Assembly (NCBI GenBank): GCA_020161355.1
Contig: JAIUOF010000013.1
Span: 1 to 64,000, forward strand
Length of the DNA stretch: 64,000 bases
Direction: 5' to 3'
Source of the DNA: Bacteroidota bacterium
GTDB taxonomy: Bacteria; Bacteroidota; Bacteroidia; Cytophagales; Spirosomataceae
Part shown: piece by piece, positions 18,079 through 27,232 of the stretch
Numbering within the stretch: position 1 is the first letter of the stretch
Layout: every line of letters starts with the position of its first letter
The notes under the pieces: generated by a model
Database searches by the model: none
The model's input: only the letters and a program-made list of their open reading frames with translations
What the model was told of the DNA's origin: nothing
Program-made: the position numbers and the translations under genes

Positions 18079-18247
18079 TTTTTTCCCGGGCATAAAAATA
18101 GGTGATTTGCTTTTCTACATCATCGTAGGTCACGACATCTTTGGTTTTGTGAAATTCAAAATAGCTAAACAAGCCAAAATCACCAGAACACATGGCAGTA
18201 TGAGCCAAAAGTGCTCCAGTCCGGATATTTCGAAAATTCTCTAAAAT
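18062..18247 (-). pseudogene. Fragment of an unidentified gene, no start codon
   Basis: A 61-codon open frame ends with TAA at 18064-18062 and begins right after a stop, with no ATG at its head. Its peptide (RTGALLAHTAMCSGDFGLFS, then YFEFHKTKDVVTYDDVEKQI) has a coding-like composition unlike the AT-rich spacers around it. A parallel frame (NFREFSKYPDWSTFGSYC) stops early, so a frameshift may have broken a larger gene. Family unknown. Confidence 0.3.
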
Positions 18248-18276
18248 TTAACATTCTGTAAAAAGTTGCAGATTCA

Positions 18277-19023
18277 TCACTCTCCCAACCACTTGAGAAA
18301 TTCAGTCGACTTTGCTTTTGATATGACAATATTTTCAGGACATATCACTGTTAGTTTTAATAAAAGCTTCCTTGCAAAATAATGCTCCACCTCTTTTATA
18401 AACGACCTGTTTATTATGAACTGACGGTTTGCTCTAAAATATTGTCTTTTATCTAGTTCAATTTCAAGCTCATCCAGTGAATAGTTAATGGATTGTTCCT
18501 TTCCCTCAAAATAAATGATTGTTTGGTGATTTATAGAATAAAAAAATGGGATATCGGTAATATTAACAGGTATAATTTTTTCCCTGTAATTGATCAAAAT
18601 ACTTTGTTTTTTTTGCCTGAGTAATTGATCAAAAAGCTTATGCAAAGTAGTATTTGATATCGAACTTTCTTTTAGTTTGTGGTATTTTTCCAGTGCCTTT
18701 TTTACATCTGTTTCATTAAATGGTTTTAGTAAATAGTCGATTCCGTTAGTCTTAAAAGCCTGCAGGGCATAATGGTCAAAAGCGGTGCAGAAAATTACAG
18801 GACAAGTCGGCGAATATTTTTGAAAAATTTCAAAGCTTAGTCCATCAGCAATTTGTATGTCTGAAAATACCAAATCAGGATATCCTGATTCTTCAAAGTA
18901 TTGTAAACCAGTTTCCACCGAGTCAATTATCTCTAGGATTTGAAAATCTTTATCAATACTCTTAAGTGTATTTTCCAGATTAGACGCAGTTTTAGGTTCG
19001 TCTTCAATGATTACAATTTTCAT
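18277..19023 (-). CDS. LytTR-type response regulator
   Basis: 248 residues: a receiver domain (about 1-120; acidic pocket EDEP, phosphoacceptor Asp in LVFSDIQIADG, about 58, Lys in YLLKPF) and a C-terminal LytTR DNA-binding domain (about 145-245; FFYSINHQTIIYFEGKEQSI, then YFRANRQFIINRSFI). It is phosphorylated by the LytS-type kinase encoded just upstream; the reading frames overlap by four bases. It is the last gene of an eight-gene operon for an ABC-type tripartite pump, so autoregulation of that operon is likely. LytTR proteins bind direct repeats spaced 21-22 bp, and such a repeat precedes the operon. Confidence 0.93.
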   Translation of the reverse strand: MKIVIIEDEPKTASNLENTLKSIDKDFQILEIIDSVETGLQYFEESGYPDLVFSDIQIADGLSFEIFQKYSPTCPVIFCTAFDHYALQAFKTNGIDYLLKPFNETDVKKALEKYHKLKESSISNTTLHKLFDQLLRQKKQSILINYREKIIPVNITDIPFFYSINHQTIIYFEGKEQSINYSLDELEIELDKRQYFRANRQFIINRSFIKEVEHYFARKLLLKLTVICPENIVISKAKSTEFLKWLGE

Positions 19024-20012
19024 GTCAGTGGTATTTTTACAATAAACTCTCGCTCTGTCTGTTGAACCTCAATTTCTTTATGCGTAAGTATTTTACTCCG
19101 GTTATTGAGGTTTTTTAGTCCTATCTTAGTCGATTCTTCCCAAGTACGCTTTGGCTGGAGATTATTGATTATCAGTAACTTAGACCCATCTCTTGCAATT
19201 TCAATTGTCAAATGCTTACCTTTTGAAATAACATTATGCTTAACAGCATTCTCAATTAGTAATTGTAGCGACATCGCGGGTATTCTTTCCTCTAAATCTT
19301 CGTCACTAAGATTAATTTTGAGTTGGATGTTATTTTCAAAACGGCTTTTCAACATGAAGAAATAAGCGTTTGCAATTTTTAACTCTTCTTTGATACTTAT
19401 TAAATGAGAAGTTGAATTCTCCAATAAATAGCGATATACTTCTGATAATTTGATGAGGTATTCCACACTGTTATCGTCATGGTTTTCAACCATAGCTTTT
19501 AATGTTGACAGCGAATTGAACAAAAAATGCGGGTTCAGTTGGGCTTTCAGTTGAGAAAGTTGATTTTCGAGTTGGTTCCGTTTTAACCGCTCATTCTCTG
19601 CCTCTATTTCTTTGAATTTATTGAAAATATTGGTGGAATATAAAAAGGTAACTATCAGTAGATTAGCCACAATTCCCCTAAATCCGATACCAGCAGTTTT
19701 TATTCCTCTTACCTCGGTAAGAATACTAAGATAAGTGGATAATAAAAGCATGGCATAATATGCCACGATGCTGCCTATAACTATGATGATGAGGTATGTT
19801 AATTGAAGAGAAATTCTCCTAATCAGGAAGGTATATAGTGATAAATTAATGGCCCAGAAAATTAAAGCAAAACCAAATATCTTGAAAAAATCAAGTATTA
19901 GATTTAATAATTGATGTTCATCGTTGCGGATAATACTCAAAACCAAATAAATGGCTCCTACACTCAGCGAACTCAATAATATGATACGTAAATATAGTTT
20001 TTGATGGGTCAT
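19020..20012 (-). CDS. LytS-type sensor histidine kinase
   Basis: 330 residues. The N-terminal half has four membrane helices (about 8-26, 36-58, 65-90, 107-125) without a recognisable periplasmic sensor domain. A short coiled coil (EIEAENERLKRNQLENQLSQ) leads into the His_kinase domain with the phosphoacceptor in LNPHFLFNSL (His about 162) and a HATPase N-box LLIENAVKHN (about 252). It pairs with the LytTR regulator by a four-base overlap. With no large sensor domain, it may sense the pump or a membrane-embedded signal (inference). Confidence 0.92.
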   Translation of the reverse strand: MTHQKLYLRIILLSSLSVGAIYLVLSIIRNDEHQLLNLILDFFKIFGFALIFWAINLSLYTFLIRRISLQLTYLIIIVIGSIVAYYAMLLLSTYLSILTEVRGIKTAGIGFRGIVANLLIVTFLYSTNIFNKFKEIEAENERLKRNQLENQLSQLKAQLNPHFLFNSLSTLKAMVENHDDNSVEYLIKLSEVYRYLLENSTSHLISIKEELKIANAYFFMLKSRFENNIQLKINLSDEDLEERIPAMSLQLLIENAVKHNVISKGKHLTIEIARDGSKLLIINNLQPKRTWEESTKIGLKNLNNRSKILTHKEIEVQQTEREFIVKIPLT

Positions 20013-20015
20013 TTA

Positions 20016-20690
20016 TCAATTAATTATTTTTCCGTCCTGCATTTCAATGGTTCGGTCTGAATTTCTGGCAAAATCATTGTCATGTGTTACGGCTATGATG
20101 GTCTGCTTATTATTATGAGCCAATTCCTGAAAAATATCAAATACTATATTTGTATTTTTACTATCAAGATTACCGGTGGGTTCATCACCCATAATAATTA
20201 ATGGATCATTAATAAGTGCCCTTGCAATCGCTACCCGCTGTTGCTGCCCACCTGATAATTTACTGGCTGGTTTTAGTGCTTGTTCGGCCATACCTAAAAC
20301 TGACAATTTTTCGTAGGCTAAATGCTCAATTTCTTCTTTGCTTTTATTACCTAGTTTGAGAGCAGGTATCATTACGTTTTTCAGACAACTAAATTCCTGC
20401 AAAAGGTAATGAAATTGAAAAACGAATCCAATTTTTTCGTTGCGAATTTTGGCTAACCTATCAAGCGAATAGTTACTAACCAGCTCATTGTCAATATATA
20501 AATTCCCACTATAGCCGGTATCCATAGTAGATAGAATATAGAGTAAGGTAGATTTACCGCAGCCTGATTTACCTACTAAAGTTAAAAATTCGCCTTTTTT
20601 TACCTCGAAACCCAGATTGTGTAAAACTTGAAATTTTACAGGGTCGTAAAAGTATTTTTCGATATTTTCTGTTTTGAGAGCCACTTCCAT
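20016..20690 (-). CDS. ABC transporter ATP-binding protein (MacB/LolD type)
   Basis: 224 residues with all ABC motifs: Walker A GKSGCGKST (about 39-47), Q-loop in FVFQFHYLLQEF, signature LSGGQQQRVAIARAL (about 143-157), Walker B IIMGDEPTGNLD (about 162-173) and the switch VTHDND. It belongs to the small ATPases that energise FtsX-like permeases. One base separates it from the permease gene. It powers the tripartite pump of this operon. Confidence 0.94.
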   Translation of the reverse strand: MEVALKTENIEKYFYDPVKFQVLHNLGFEVKKGEFLTLVGKSGCGKSTLLYILSTMDTGYSGNLYIDNELVSNYSLDRLAKIRNEKIGFVFQFHYLLQEFSCLKNVMIPALKLGNKSKEEIEHLAYEKLSVLGMAEQALKPASKLSGGQQQRVAIARALINDPLIIMGDEPTGNLDSKNTNIVFDIFQELAHNNKQTIIAVTHDNDFARNSDRTIEMQDGKIIN

Positions 20691-20691
20691 A

Positions 20692-21918
20692 TTATTTCCT
20701 AAATATTGTTACAGGATCTACCTTAGCAGCTTTTTTAGCAGGAATATAACCTGCCAAAAAAGTAATCGCTAAGCCAAAAATTATTCCTTGAGCAAATTTC
20801 AAAGGTTCAAATTGAATAGGGAAATATCCTATATCTCCTCCGATATACACTTTTTTTAAGATATTGACCATGAATAGTGCCACCAAAACTCCCAAAACCA
20901 CACCAATAAAGCCTATTACCATTGCTTGTGTTACGAAGATTTTTACCACATCCTTACCTTCAAATCCCATCGCCTTTAATATAGCGATATCGTTTATTTT
21001 TTGACTTACTGTCATATTTAGGATATTGTAAATGCCAAAACCAGCAATAATCAGAATCGTGGTAGAAACAAAGGTGATGATGATCTTTCGCATTTTTGAA
21101 GCAGCCATCAGGGTTTCGTTGGCAGTTTCCCAGTCTTCGGCTTTATAGGCTAAAAGGTTCGATAGTTTTGGAGCAATATCCCTGGCCTTATAGGGGTCTA
21201 TGGTATTTACATTGAGGTCGGTTATATAAGAGTTGTTTTCTTTGAGAAGTTGCTGGGCAGCCATCAGATTGATGTACGATTTACTATCATCTTCTCTTTT
21301 ATTATTAAGCTGAAAAATTCCGATTACTTTAAACGTTTTATTGACTGATTTGGATGAGAGAATATTGATATTATCTCCCACTCTTAAACTCAATTTTTCA
21401 GATATACCACTTCCAATTACTATTCCATTAAGGTTGTGTTTTAAATCTTCAATTTTTCCTGCTACCATAGTCTGCGAAATATTAAACATTTTCTCCGCTT
21501 CATCGGGTATTATTCCCAAAGCTTTTACTGAGAGTTGACTCATTCCCATACTCAGAAATACGTTTTGTGTTACTTGCGGAGTAACGATTTTAACCTTCTC
21601 CTGATTTTTTAGTAAAGCAATAAGTTGATTTGGATTCAGAATTTTATTATGTGTATTTCTTATTTTGGGATTGATGAGTATTGGAAGTTTATCTGTGTCA
21701 TGGGCAATGGGTTGGCTAATTTCCTGATCATTATAAATTCTGATCTGAGGTGAAACTTTAAAAATAGATTCATCAGACATTTTGCCAAAGCCTGCCATCA
21801 TAGAATTCATAAATATATAGATAGCCATACCCAGTAAGATTCCTAATGCAGCTACTGCGGTGAGCTTTTTATTGGTATTTATATAGGTAAATGCTATCTC
21901 TGAATTAATCTGTGCCAT
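20692..21918 (-). CDS. FtsX/MacB-type ABC permease
   Basis: 408 residues with the MacB/LolCE topology: one N-terminal membrane helix (about 20-42), a large periplasmic domain (about 43-275) and three C-terminal helices (about 280-302, 328-355, 378-398) forming the FtsX domain (KINDIAILKAMGFEGKDVVKIF). Together with the ATPase downstream and the adaptor and TolC-like channel upstream, it would form a mechanotransmission pump for periplasmic or outer-membrane substrates such as peptides, siderophores or lipoproteins. The substrate is not visible in the sequence. The spacing to its neighbours is 1 and 4 bp. Confidence 0.92.
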   Translation of the reverse strand: MAQINSEIAFTYINTNKKLTAVAALGILLGMAIYIFMNSMMAGFGKMSDESIFKVSPQIRIYNDQEISQPIAHDTDKLPILINPKIRNTHNKILNPNQLIALLKNQEKVKIVTPQVTQNVFLSMGMSQLSVKALGIIPDEAEKMFNISQTMVAGKIEDLKHNLNGIVIGSGISEKLSLRVGDNINILSSKSVNKTFKVIGIFQLNNKREDDSKSYINLMAAQQLLKENNSYITDLNVNTIDPYKARDIAPKLSNLLAYKAEDWETANETLMAASKMRKIIITFVSTTILIIAGFGIYNILNMTVSQKINDIAILKAMGFEGKDVVKIFVTQAMVIGFIGVVLGVLVALFMVNILKKVYIGGDIGYFPIQFEPLKFAQGIIFGLAITFLAGYIPAKKAAKVDPVTIFRK

Positions 21919-21922
21919 TGTT

Positions 21923-23014
21923 TTATGGTTTTAAGGGGACAAGTATATCTTTTTCGGAAAGTCCTGTAAGGACCTCAACATATTCAGATGATATTATTCC
22001 AGTTTTTATAGCTTTACTTTCTTTTTTGCCTTTCAACTGTATTTTATTTCCAAAACCCATGTATTCACGCGGAATTACCAAAACATTTTGTCTTTGTGCT
22101 ATTTCAATGTTTGCTTCTAATTGTGTGCCTACAATGTTAAAATCTGGGACTTTTATAAACTCGGCATTTACAATAAATGATTGACTTGTGTCATCAAAAG
22201 TGGGAAATATTTCGGCTACTTTGGCTTCAAAGGTATCATTGGGATGAGTATTTAATCTAATCAAGACTATTTGACCGACCTTAATTTTAGCAATATTAGA
22301 TTCATCGACATTGATTTGTGCAACGATATATTCTAAGTTGCCGATTCGGGCAATAATATCTCCTTTTCTTACAAAATCACCCATTTGTTTGTATCGTTTT
22401 AATACTTTGCCACTTCCCAAAGCTCTTACCTGATTGTATGTTTTGCTTGAATTACTTAGCTGAAAATTGTTTTTTTGAACTAACATTTGTTGCTGTGCCT
22501 GTAGTTTCAGGTTTCTATATTGCTCTTTGAGTGCATTCAAATTACTAAGAGAATTCTGAGAGGTCAATTCTGCATTTTCATATTCAATACGTGCAATGCT
22601 ATTACTTTCCAGAAGCGTTTTATATCGTTCCTGTTGTTTGAGGTCTTGCTGGTATTTTTTTTCGGCAAAATCTATATTAGTTGCCAATTGTTTAAGAGCC
22701 GGAGCATTGGGGCTTAGATTTTGATTAGCAATGTGTAATTGCTGATTAGCATTTTCGGTATTTATTAAATTTCCCTGATTGTCTATTATGGCCAATAGTT
22801 GAGCCGTTTTTACGATGTCATTTTCTTTAAAATTTACTTTGATCAAATAGCCGTCAACCTGTGCTACAAGATTATAGTGTTGGTCGGGTTGAACCGTACC
22901 TGTAGCAAAAACATATTCGGTAATATCTCGTCTTGTAGGACTAACTTCCATATTTGGTTCTGAACTACAGGCCCAAATAAAAATCACTTGCAGAATAATT
23001 ATGCTTTTTTTCAT
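21923..23014 (-). CDS. Periplasmic adaptor lipoprotein (HlyD/MacA family)
   Basis: About 363 residues. A lipoprotein signal (WACSS) anchors the adaptor to the inner membrane. A biotinyl-lipoyl half (VATVQP-like entry, VDGYLIKVNFKENDIVKTAQLL) is followed by a long coiled-coil hairpin (about 85-185, rich in Gln/Leu), the second lipoyl half (ALGSGKVLKRYKQMGDFVRK) and a beta-barrel and membrane-proximal domain ending in ISSEYVEVLTGLSEKDILV. It bridges the permease and the TolC-like channel. A second ATG three bases upstream (23017) is also possible. Confidence 0.93.
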   Translation of the reverse strand: MKKSIIILQVIFIWACSSEPNMEVSPTRRDITEYVFATGTVQPDQHYNLVAQVDGYLIKVNFKENDIVKTAQLLAIIDNQGNLINTENANQQLHIANQNLSPNAPALKQLATNIDFAEKKYQQDLKQQERYKTLLESNSIARIEYENAELTSQNSLSNLNALKEQYRNLKLQAQQQMLVQKNNFQLSNSSKTYNQVRALGSGKVLKRYKQMGDFVRKGDIIARIGNLEYIVAQINVDESNIAKIKVGQIVLIRLNTHPNDTFEAKVAEIFPTFDDTSQSFIVNAEFIKVPDFNIVGTQLEANIEIAQRQNVLVIPREYMGFGNKIQLKGKKESKAIKTGIISSEYVEVLTGLSEKDILVPLKP

Positions 23015-23022
23015 CATTTAGT

Positions 23023-23559
23023 TTATTTTTCGCCAACAACTTCATATTTAAGCCCTGCTTCAGTTTCTGTGAGCTTGTAAATAGTGTCATCATATTCGTA
23101 GAAAACTTTACCTTCAATTGTGACTTTCTCCGCTTCATCAGGCAATGATGGTACAATTGCACCCACCGGGGGCGGAGTAACTTCATATGCTTTACCTTTT
23201 TTTGTATAATAGCCCCCCTCAAGATAATAAAAAGGAATACCTCCAAACTGAAAATAGAAGTGATTGGATGGAAGCACATTTACTCTAATTCCACGAGGTG
23301 GGGCCACCACCACGTAGCGTCCGCCAATAAAGTTATAGTATAAACCAGCATGAAAGTAGTACGGCACACTTCTATAATGAATGATACGAGCCTCTGGCGG
23401 AACTACTCGAACCACTCTTACTTTAGGCGAAGGATTTACATAAACAATATTTCTTTGCGGTTTCTTCTTTACAACAACCACCTCTCTTCGCTGTGCCAAT
23501 GCCACAAAAGAGATTAATAGGCAGACAATTAGTAGTGATGAAAATTTTATTGTTTTCAT
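23023..23559 (-). CDS. DUF6515-like secreted protein inside the efflux operon
   Basis: 178 residues from the ATG at 23559, which gives a clean signal peptide (MKTIKFSSLLIVCLLISFVALA) and follows the TolC stop by one base; a frame extension upstream overlaps TolC and is unlikely. The mature part is rich in Val, Pro and Tyr with repeats such as YYNFIGGRYVVVAPP and GIPFYYLEGGYY, typical of the DUF6515 family of Bacteroidota envelope proteins. It lies between the channel and adaptor genes, so it may be an accessory envelope part of the pump. The function is unknown. Confidence 0.8.
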   Translation of the reverse strand: MKTIKFSSLLIVCLLISFVALAQRREVVVVKKKPQRNIVYVNPSPKVRVVRVVPPEARIIHYRSVPYYFHAGLYYNFIGGRYVVVAPPRGIRVNVLPSNHFYFQFGGIPFYYLEGGYYTKKGKAYEVTPPPVGAIVPSLPDEAEKVTIEGKVFYEYDDTIYKLTETEAGLKYEVVGEK

Positions 23560-23560
23560 A

Positions 23561-24862
23561 TTAATTTGAATTATTGATTTCAATTTTTGATTTTGTAAAT
23601 AAAACAGCATTTTTAGCATTCAAAAGCGTAGATTCTTGTAAAATGAGGTCATTGTGTGCCAACAACAGTTTATCCAAACTCAGTATATTGGCATTGTATT
23701 GGTTCCTGCTTTTTTCAAAGTTTTCCTGCTTCAAGGCTAAAAGCTTTTGTTGATTTTTGAATTGGCGAATCGTTTTTTGGTATTCTGTAAAGAGCTGTTC
23801 GTTTTCTGAATCATTTTGTAATTGGTTATGTTTTTGGTTGATTTCTGCTAGCTGACTATTGATTTGAGCAGTTTTATATGCCGAAAGTTTATTGACATTG
23901 GTTGGTAAATCCCAATTGAGACGTAGTCCCCAATAGTTACTATTGATCAGGTTTGAATTAGGATCAAAAAAACGGTTATTGCTGTTGTTCTGCCATGAAA
24001 GATTTGAAACAAATGAAAGGGTAGGTAGTTGTTGCCACAAGGCCGCTTTTTTTTCTGCCTCTAAAAATAATCGTTGGTAAGTAAGTTGCTTTAATTCCAA
24101 ATCATTACCTTCTACTAAAACATTCTCAGGTATTGCCATATTATCTTTAAAGAGAAGCTCAATGTCTTCTTCAGTTTCGCAGAGCATTTTTAGAATAGTG
24201 TACTGCTGTTTTAATTGAAAGTCCAACTGTTCGATTTTGTCCTCGATTGTTATTTTGTTGAACAGGGCATCGTTGACTTCTTGTAGCCTGATGATGCCTA
24301 GAATGTTTTTTTGTTGTACTATTTGAAGAATACTATCTGCAATTTGCTGATTTTTAAGAAGCATCTCCTTTTGGGTGTTGTATCCCAGGATATTATGGTA
24401 CACGCCATTAAGTTGCTCATATAGTGCCATTTCTGCTAGTTTTCCATTAATTTCTACTAACTTTTCATTGACCAGAGCTGACTGAATCCGGGCGTAATTT
24501 CCCAAATTTACTATATCAAACTGAGGCGAAAAACTAAGATTTGAGATATACTGTTGCCCCATTGTAACTTCTTTAAAAGTCCCCGAAGGTCCACCAAATA
24601 TTTCGGCAGGAATAAAACTTACGGGTTGTTTAGAATTGTCAATAATAGATGCTGTAGTTGGAATCCGGGGATTTATTACATTACCGAATGCCGTTTTAGT
24701 GGTAAGTTTGGCAAGTTCTGCTTGTTTATAATTATAATTTTTTATGTAACTTTCCTGATGAGCATATTGAAGTAAGGCAGGCAAATTATCTATCTGTTTT
24801 TTTTGGGCATTTGCATCAAAAAGGACTATAAAAAGCCCTAACATTCTAATAAAGCTTTTCAT
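23561..24862 (-). CDS. TolC-like outer-membrane efflux channel
   Basis: About 433 residues from the ATG at 24862, which overlaps the preceding stop as ATGA. A signal peptide (ending in DANAQ) is followed by two repeats of long helices typical of the OEP family, with long Gln/Asn/Leu-rich coiled coils (about 140-215 and 340-420). It forms the outer-membrane and periplasmic tunnel of the tripartite pump. It lies upstream of the adaptor, permease and ATPase, so the operon encodes a complete system. Confidence 0.9.
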   Translation of the reverse strand: MKSFIRMLGLFIVLFDANAQKKQIDNLPALLQYAHQESYIKNYNYKQAELAKLTTKTAFGNVINPRIPTTASIIDNSKQPVSFIPAEIFGGPSGTFKEVTMGQQYISNLSFSPQFDIVNLGNYARIQSALVNEKLVEINGKLAEMALYEQLNGVYHNILGYNTQKEMLLKNQQIADSILQIVQQKNILGIIRLQEVNDALFNKITIEDKIEQLDFQLKQQYTILKMLCETEEDIELLFKDNMAIPENVLVEGNDLELKQLTYQRLFLEAEKKAALWQQLPTLSFVSNLSWQNNSNNRFFDPNSNLINSNYWGLRLNWDLPTNVNKLSAYKTAQINSQLAEINQKHNQLQNDSENEQLFTEYQKTIRQFKNQQKLLALKQENFEKSRNQYNANILSLDKLLLAHNDLILQESTLLNAKNAVLFTKSKIEINNSN

Positions 24863-25218
24863 TTTATTCTTTTCCAAATTTTAGTGTCATTCATAAAACC
24901 TATCTTTCCCGTAATCGCAAGCGTATTAGGAGAAGTAAGTTTTAAAGTACAGTTAATGTATTTATTGCGTTTTGGTAAAAAAGCAATTCCCCCGTAGATT
25001 TTTCCATTTAATTTTACCTTCGAAAATACTATCTTATTTTTTAGTGCAGGGTCTTCATCTTCTAAGACTTTTCCTTCTATTAAGCCACCAAAACTTTCAT
25101 AAAAAGTTATTTTTCTGTTGCCGCCTTCATTTTGCCAGATTCCTATAATATCAGTCTTTTGAGGTGTTGTATTTACCCCGAAAACACTCCAAATAATTAA
25201 AAATAATAGTTGTTTCAT
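24859..25218 (-). CDS. DUF2147-like small secreted protein
   Basis: 119 residues with a signal peptide (MKQLLFLIIWSVFGVN). The core has the DUF2147 pattern: IIGIWQNEGGNRKITFYE, then GGLIEGKVLEDEDPA, a KLNGKIYGG turn and a final TKIWKRIK strand, as expected for a small calycin-like barrel. It is the first gene of the efflux operon and is coupled to the TolC-like gene by an ATGA overlap. DUF2147 proteins are of unknown function; a role in ligand capture is only a guess. Confidence 0.78.
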   Translation of the reverse strand: MKQLLFLIIWSVFGVNTTPQKTDIIGIWQNEGGNRKITFYESFGGLIEGKVLEDEDPALKNKIVFSKVKLNGKIYGGIAFLPKRNKYINCTLKLTSPNTLAITGKIGFMNDTKIWKRIK

Positions 25219-25238
25219 AATTATGTTTGATTCTGTTT

Positions 25239-25246
25239 CAAAATTA
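25239..25246 (-). promoter_or_regulatory. -7 element of the efflux operon
   Basis: The minus strand reads TAATTTTG, a full TAnnTTTG match, 20 bp before the DUF2147 ATG. No TTTG is found at -33, which fits activator dependence. Confidence 0.55.
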
Positions 25247-25279
25247 TTAGGACGCTAACACAACATAAAGTAAAAAATT

Positions 25280-25312
25280 CTGAAGCGGGCAGAATCTCGA
25301 CTAAAGCAGGCA
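25280..25312 (-). promoter_or_regulatory. 21-bp-period direct repeat, probable LytTR site
   Basis: On the plus strand CTGAAGCGGGCA (25280-25291) and CTAAAGCAGGCA (25301-25312) agree in 10 of 12 bases and start 21 bp apart. They lie 34-66 bp upstream of the -7 box. Known LytTR regulators such as AgrA bind pairs of 9-bp direct repeats with this period. Similar words occur before the TonB receptor gene at 29640-29677. Confidence 0.5.
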
Positions 25313-25635
25313 CATCTGTTATGAGGCAATTAAATCATATATAGATTGTTATGTTAAAGTAAACCGTGAAATAACTCTTTCGTAAAGATTACTATCAATG
25401 TTTTAATATTTTACAATTAGCCACAATCTTATTATCCACCCATAACAGAAATCAAAATATTACTCTTTCTTTTCAAAGTTATCGTTTTTGAAAATTTCCA
25501 CTATTACGATTTTTGTATTCTTAGAATTCTCATTCGAAATAACCTTTCTCCTTTTTGAGTGAGAAATAAGTTGTAAATTCACTTTTGATGATTCTTATCC
25601 TTGGGTAGTTTTGATAACCAAAATTTCCTTTTTTT
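25313..25635. other. Intergenic stretch with no further feature
   Basis: This AT-rich stretch lies between the efflux operon promoter region and the end of the barrel-protein gene. No open frame of coding character and no convincing terminator was seen. Two related words (AACATAAAGTAAA near 25263 and ATGTTAAAGTAAA near 25351) may be part of the control region. Confidence 0.4.
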
Positions 25636-26418
25636 CTATTTCCTTTTTAGTTCATACCTCAACCCAAAACCCAACGAAGGAAGAACATTTAATATATTTT
25701 GATTTTTTAAGGATTTTGTAATGTATGGGGATATCTGATTGCTCAAAATCTTGTCTATTCGTGGGCTGTCAGAATCAAATTTAATCTGGGCCGATTGATT
25801 GATTTTAAAATCAAAAAGAATTTGAGGTTCAAATAAAAGCTTTTTTGTAATATTAAACCGACGTCCAAAACTCAATCCAAACATATATAAAGAAACACCG
25901 GGATTCAAGGATGTTTTATCTAAAAATTCTTTTCCTCCCAGAAATCTGTTTAAGATTTCATTGTTTTCTAATTTTTCCTCAATTTCAATCAGGTGGTCAG
26001 AAGCAAAAACATTTATAATCCCTCTTGGAGTATCAGAAGAGAATCCGACTTTTATCAATCGAATATGTCCATCAATAAAAAACGAATTGATTTTTTCACT
26101 AAAATGATACTTTAAGTTTAAACTATAAGAGATACCACTCTTTAAATGGTCTCTGACATAATTATTTCCTGGGTCAGAATTTTTAGGCTTCTTTAAATTT
26201 ATTAAAAGATTGGTATGAATCAGCCCGATTTCTCCACCATAAGACCAATTGTTTAGTCGGTACTCATAATCAATAAAAGATGGCAAAGGCAGGCCGACAC
26301 CCGCTCCAAGATAGTGCCATTCTTTATCCGGGGTAAATACAAAGGGTTTTCTCTGAGCAAAACCTGTTTGCCCGGATAGAAAACTCGCGATAGTTAGGGT
26401 TGATATTATCTTTTTCAT
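25636..26418 (-). CDS. Outer-membrane beta-barrel-like protein of unknown function
   Basis: 260 residues with a signal peptide (about 1-21, ending GFAQ). The mature chain shows alternating strands with glycine and aromatic girdles (WHYLGAGVGLPLPSFIDYEY, WSYGGEIGLIH, YSLNLKYHF, LYMFGLSFGRRF) and ends in a barrel-type strand GFGLRYELKRK. I do not recognise a named family. Its ATG overlaps the DUF4249 stop by four bases, making it the third gene of the TonB receptor operon, so it probably acts in the same uptake function. Confidence 0.72.
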   Translation of the reverse strand: MKKIISTLTIASFLSGQTGFAQRKPFVFTPDKEWHYLGAGVGLPLPSFIDYEYRLNNWSYGGEIGLIHTNLLINLKKPKNSDPGNNYVRDHLKSGISYSLNLKYHFSEKINSFFIDGHIRLIKVGFSSDTPRGIINVFASDHLIEIEEKLENNEILNRFLGGKEFLDKTSLNPGVSLYMFGLSFGRRFNITKKLLFEPQILFDFKINQSAQIKFDSDSPRIDKILSNQISPYITKSLKNQNILNVLPSLGFGLRYELKRK

Positions 26419-27227
26419 TTGATTTCGGCAACTTTTTGTTCAACAGTATATGCTCCAAAATACCCCAATGCTCCACCCAAAATATTGCCTGTGGGATTAG
26501 CTCCCGCACCACTGTTGAGTCCCCGGCCTTGTTGACGAGCAAGCGTAAAGAAATAATCATAAGTCTGTTTATCAATACATTGCATTTCGATTGTAATTTT
26601 ATCGCCTGCATTAATGTCAATACCACTTTCTATTACCTGCTCAATTAGATTTCCGTTATTGAAAATGTCAGATCTAACAAAATAAGTTCTACTCCGGATT
26701 TTATCATTTCCGATTGTTGCCCAACGATAATAATTTGTCTCCTCTTTAGGATCCTGATATACCGCTACCATTCTAATAGCACTCTTAAATCGGATAACTT
26801 CTTGATATTTAAGGTCTTGCATCAAGACTTTTTGTGGCATTTTCGAGTTGGCTTCATAGGTTTTACCATTGTAATCGACTTTCATCTGATAGCTATGCCC
26901 TGAAACTCCTTTTAGCTTCATAATTTTATATATTCCAGCTGCCGGTTGATTCAACTCCTCACTTTCGCCGGTGGTCATGTCAATGATTGTCACTTTTGCG
27001 GTTGTAATTGCAGGGAACACGTTTTTTTGCTGAAAATCTTCTGTTAAAGAGATTTTTACTACATTTTGTGTACTATCATCGGTTATTTTTCCTTCAATTA
27101 CCAATTGAGGGTCAATGCTTCGGAGGTCAAGCTCAACAACCTCTACACATGATGAGAGAGAGATTGAAAGTAAAACAATGCTTATTCCTGGAAATAAGGC
27201 TTTATTTTTTATTTTTAGCATTTTCAT
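26415..27227 (-). CDS. DUF4249-family outer-membrane lipoprotein
   Basis: 270 residues with a lipoprotein signal (SLSSC, Cys about 27). The mature start VEVVELDLRSIDPQLVIEGK, with a following ITDDSTQNVVKISLT strand, is the signature of DUF4249, a family encoded directly after TonB receptors in many Bacteroidota, presumably as the surface partner of the receptor in the way SusD partners SusC. The TonB receptor lies five bases upstream and the barrel protein overlaps downstream. A second ATG two codons in is possible. The ligand is unknown. Confidence 0.88.
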   Translation of the reverse strand: MKMLKIKNKALFPGISIVLLSISLSSCVEVVELDLRSIDPQLVIEGKITDDSTQNVVKISLTEDFQQKNVFPAITTAKVTIIDMTTGESEELNQPAAGIYKIMKLKGVSGHSYQMKVDYNGKTYEANSKMPQKVLMQDLKYQEVIRFKSAIRMVAVYQDPKEETNYYRWATIGNDKIRSRTYFVRSDIFNNGNLIEQVIESGIDINAGDKITIEMQCIDKQTYDYFFTLARQQGRGLNSGAGANPTGNILGGALGYFGAYTVEQKVAEIK

Positions 27228-27232
27228 TTTGA

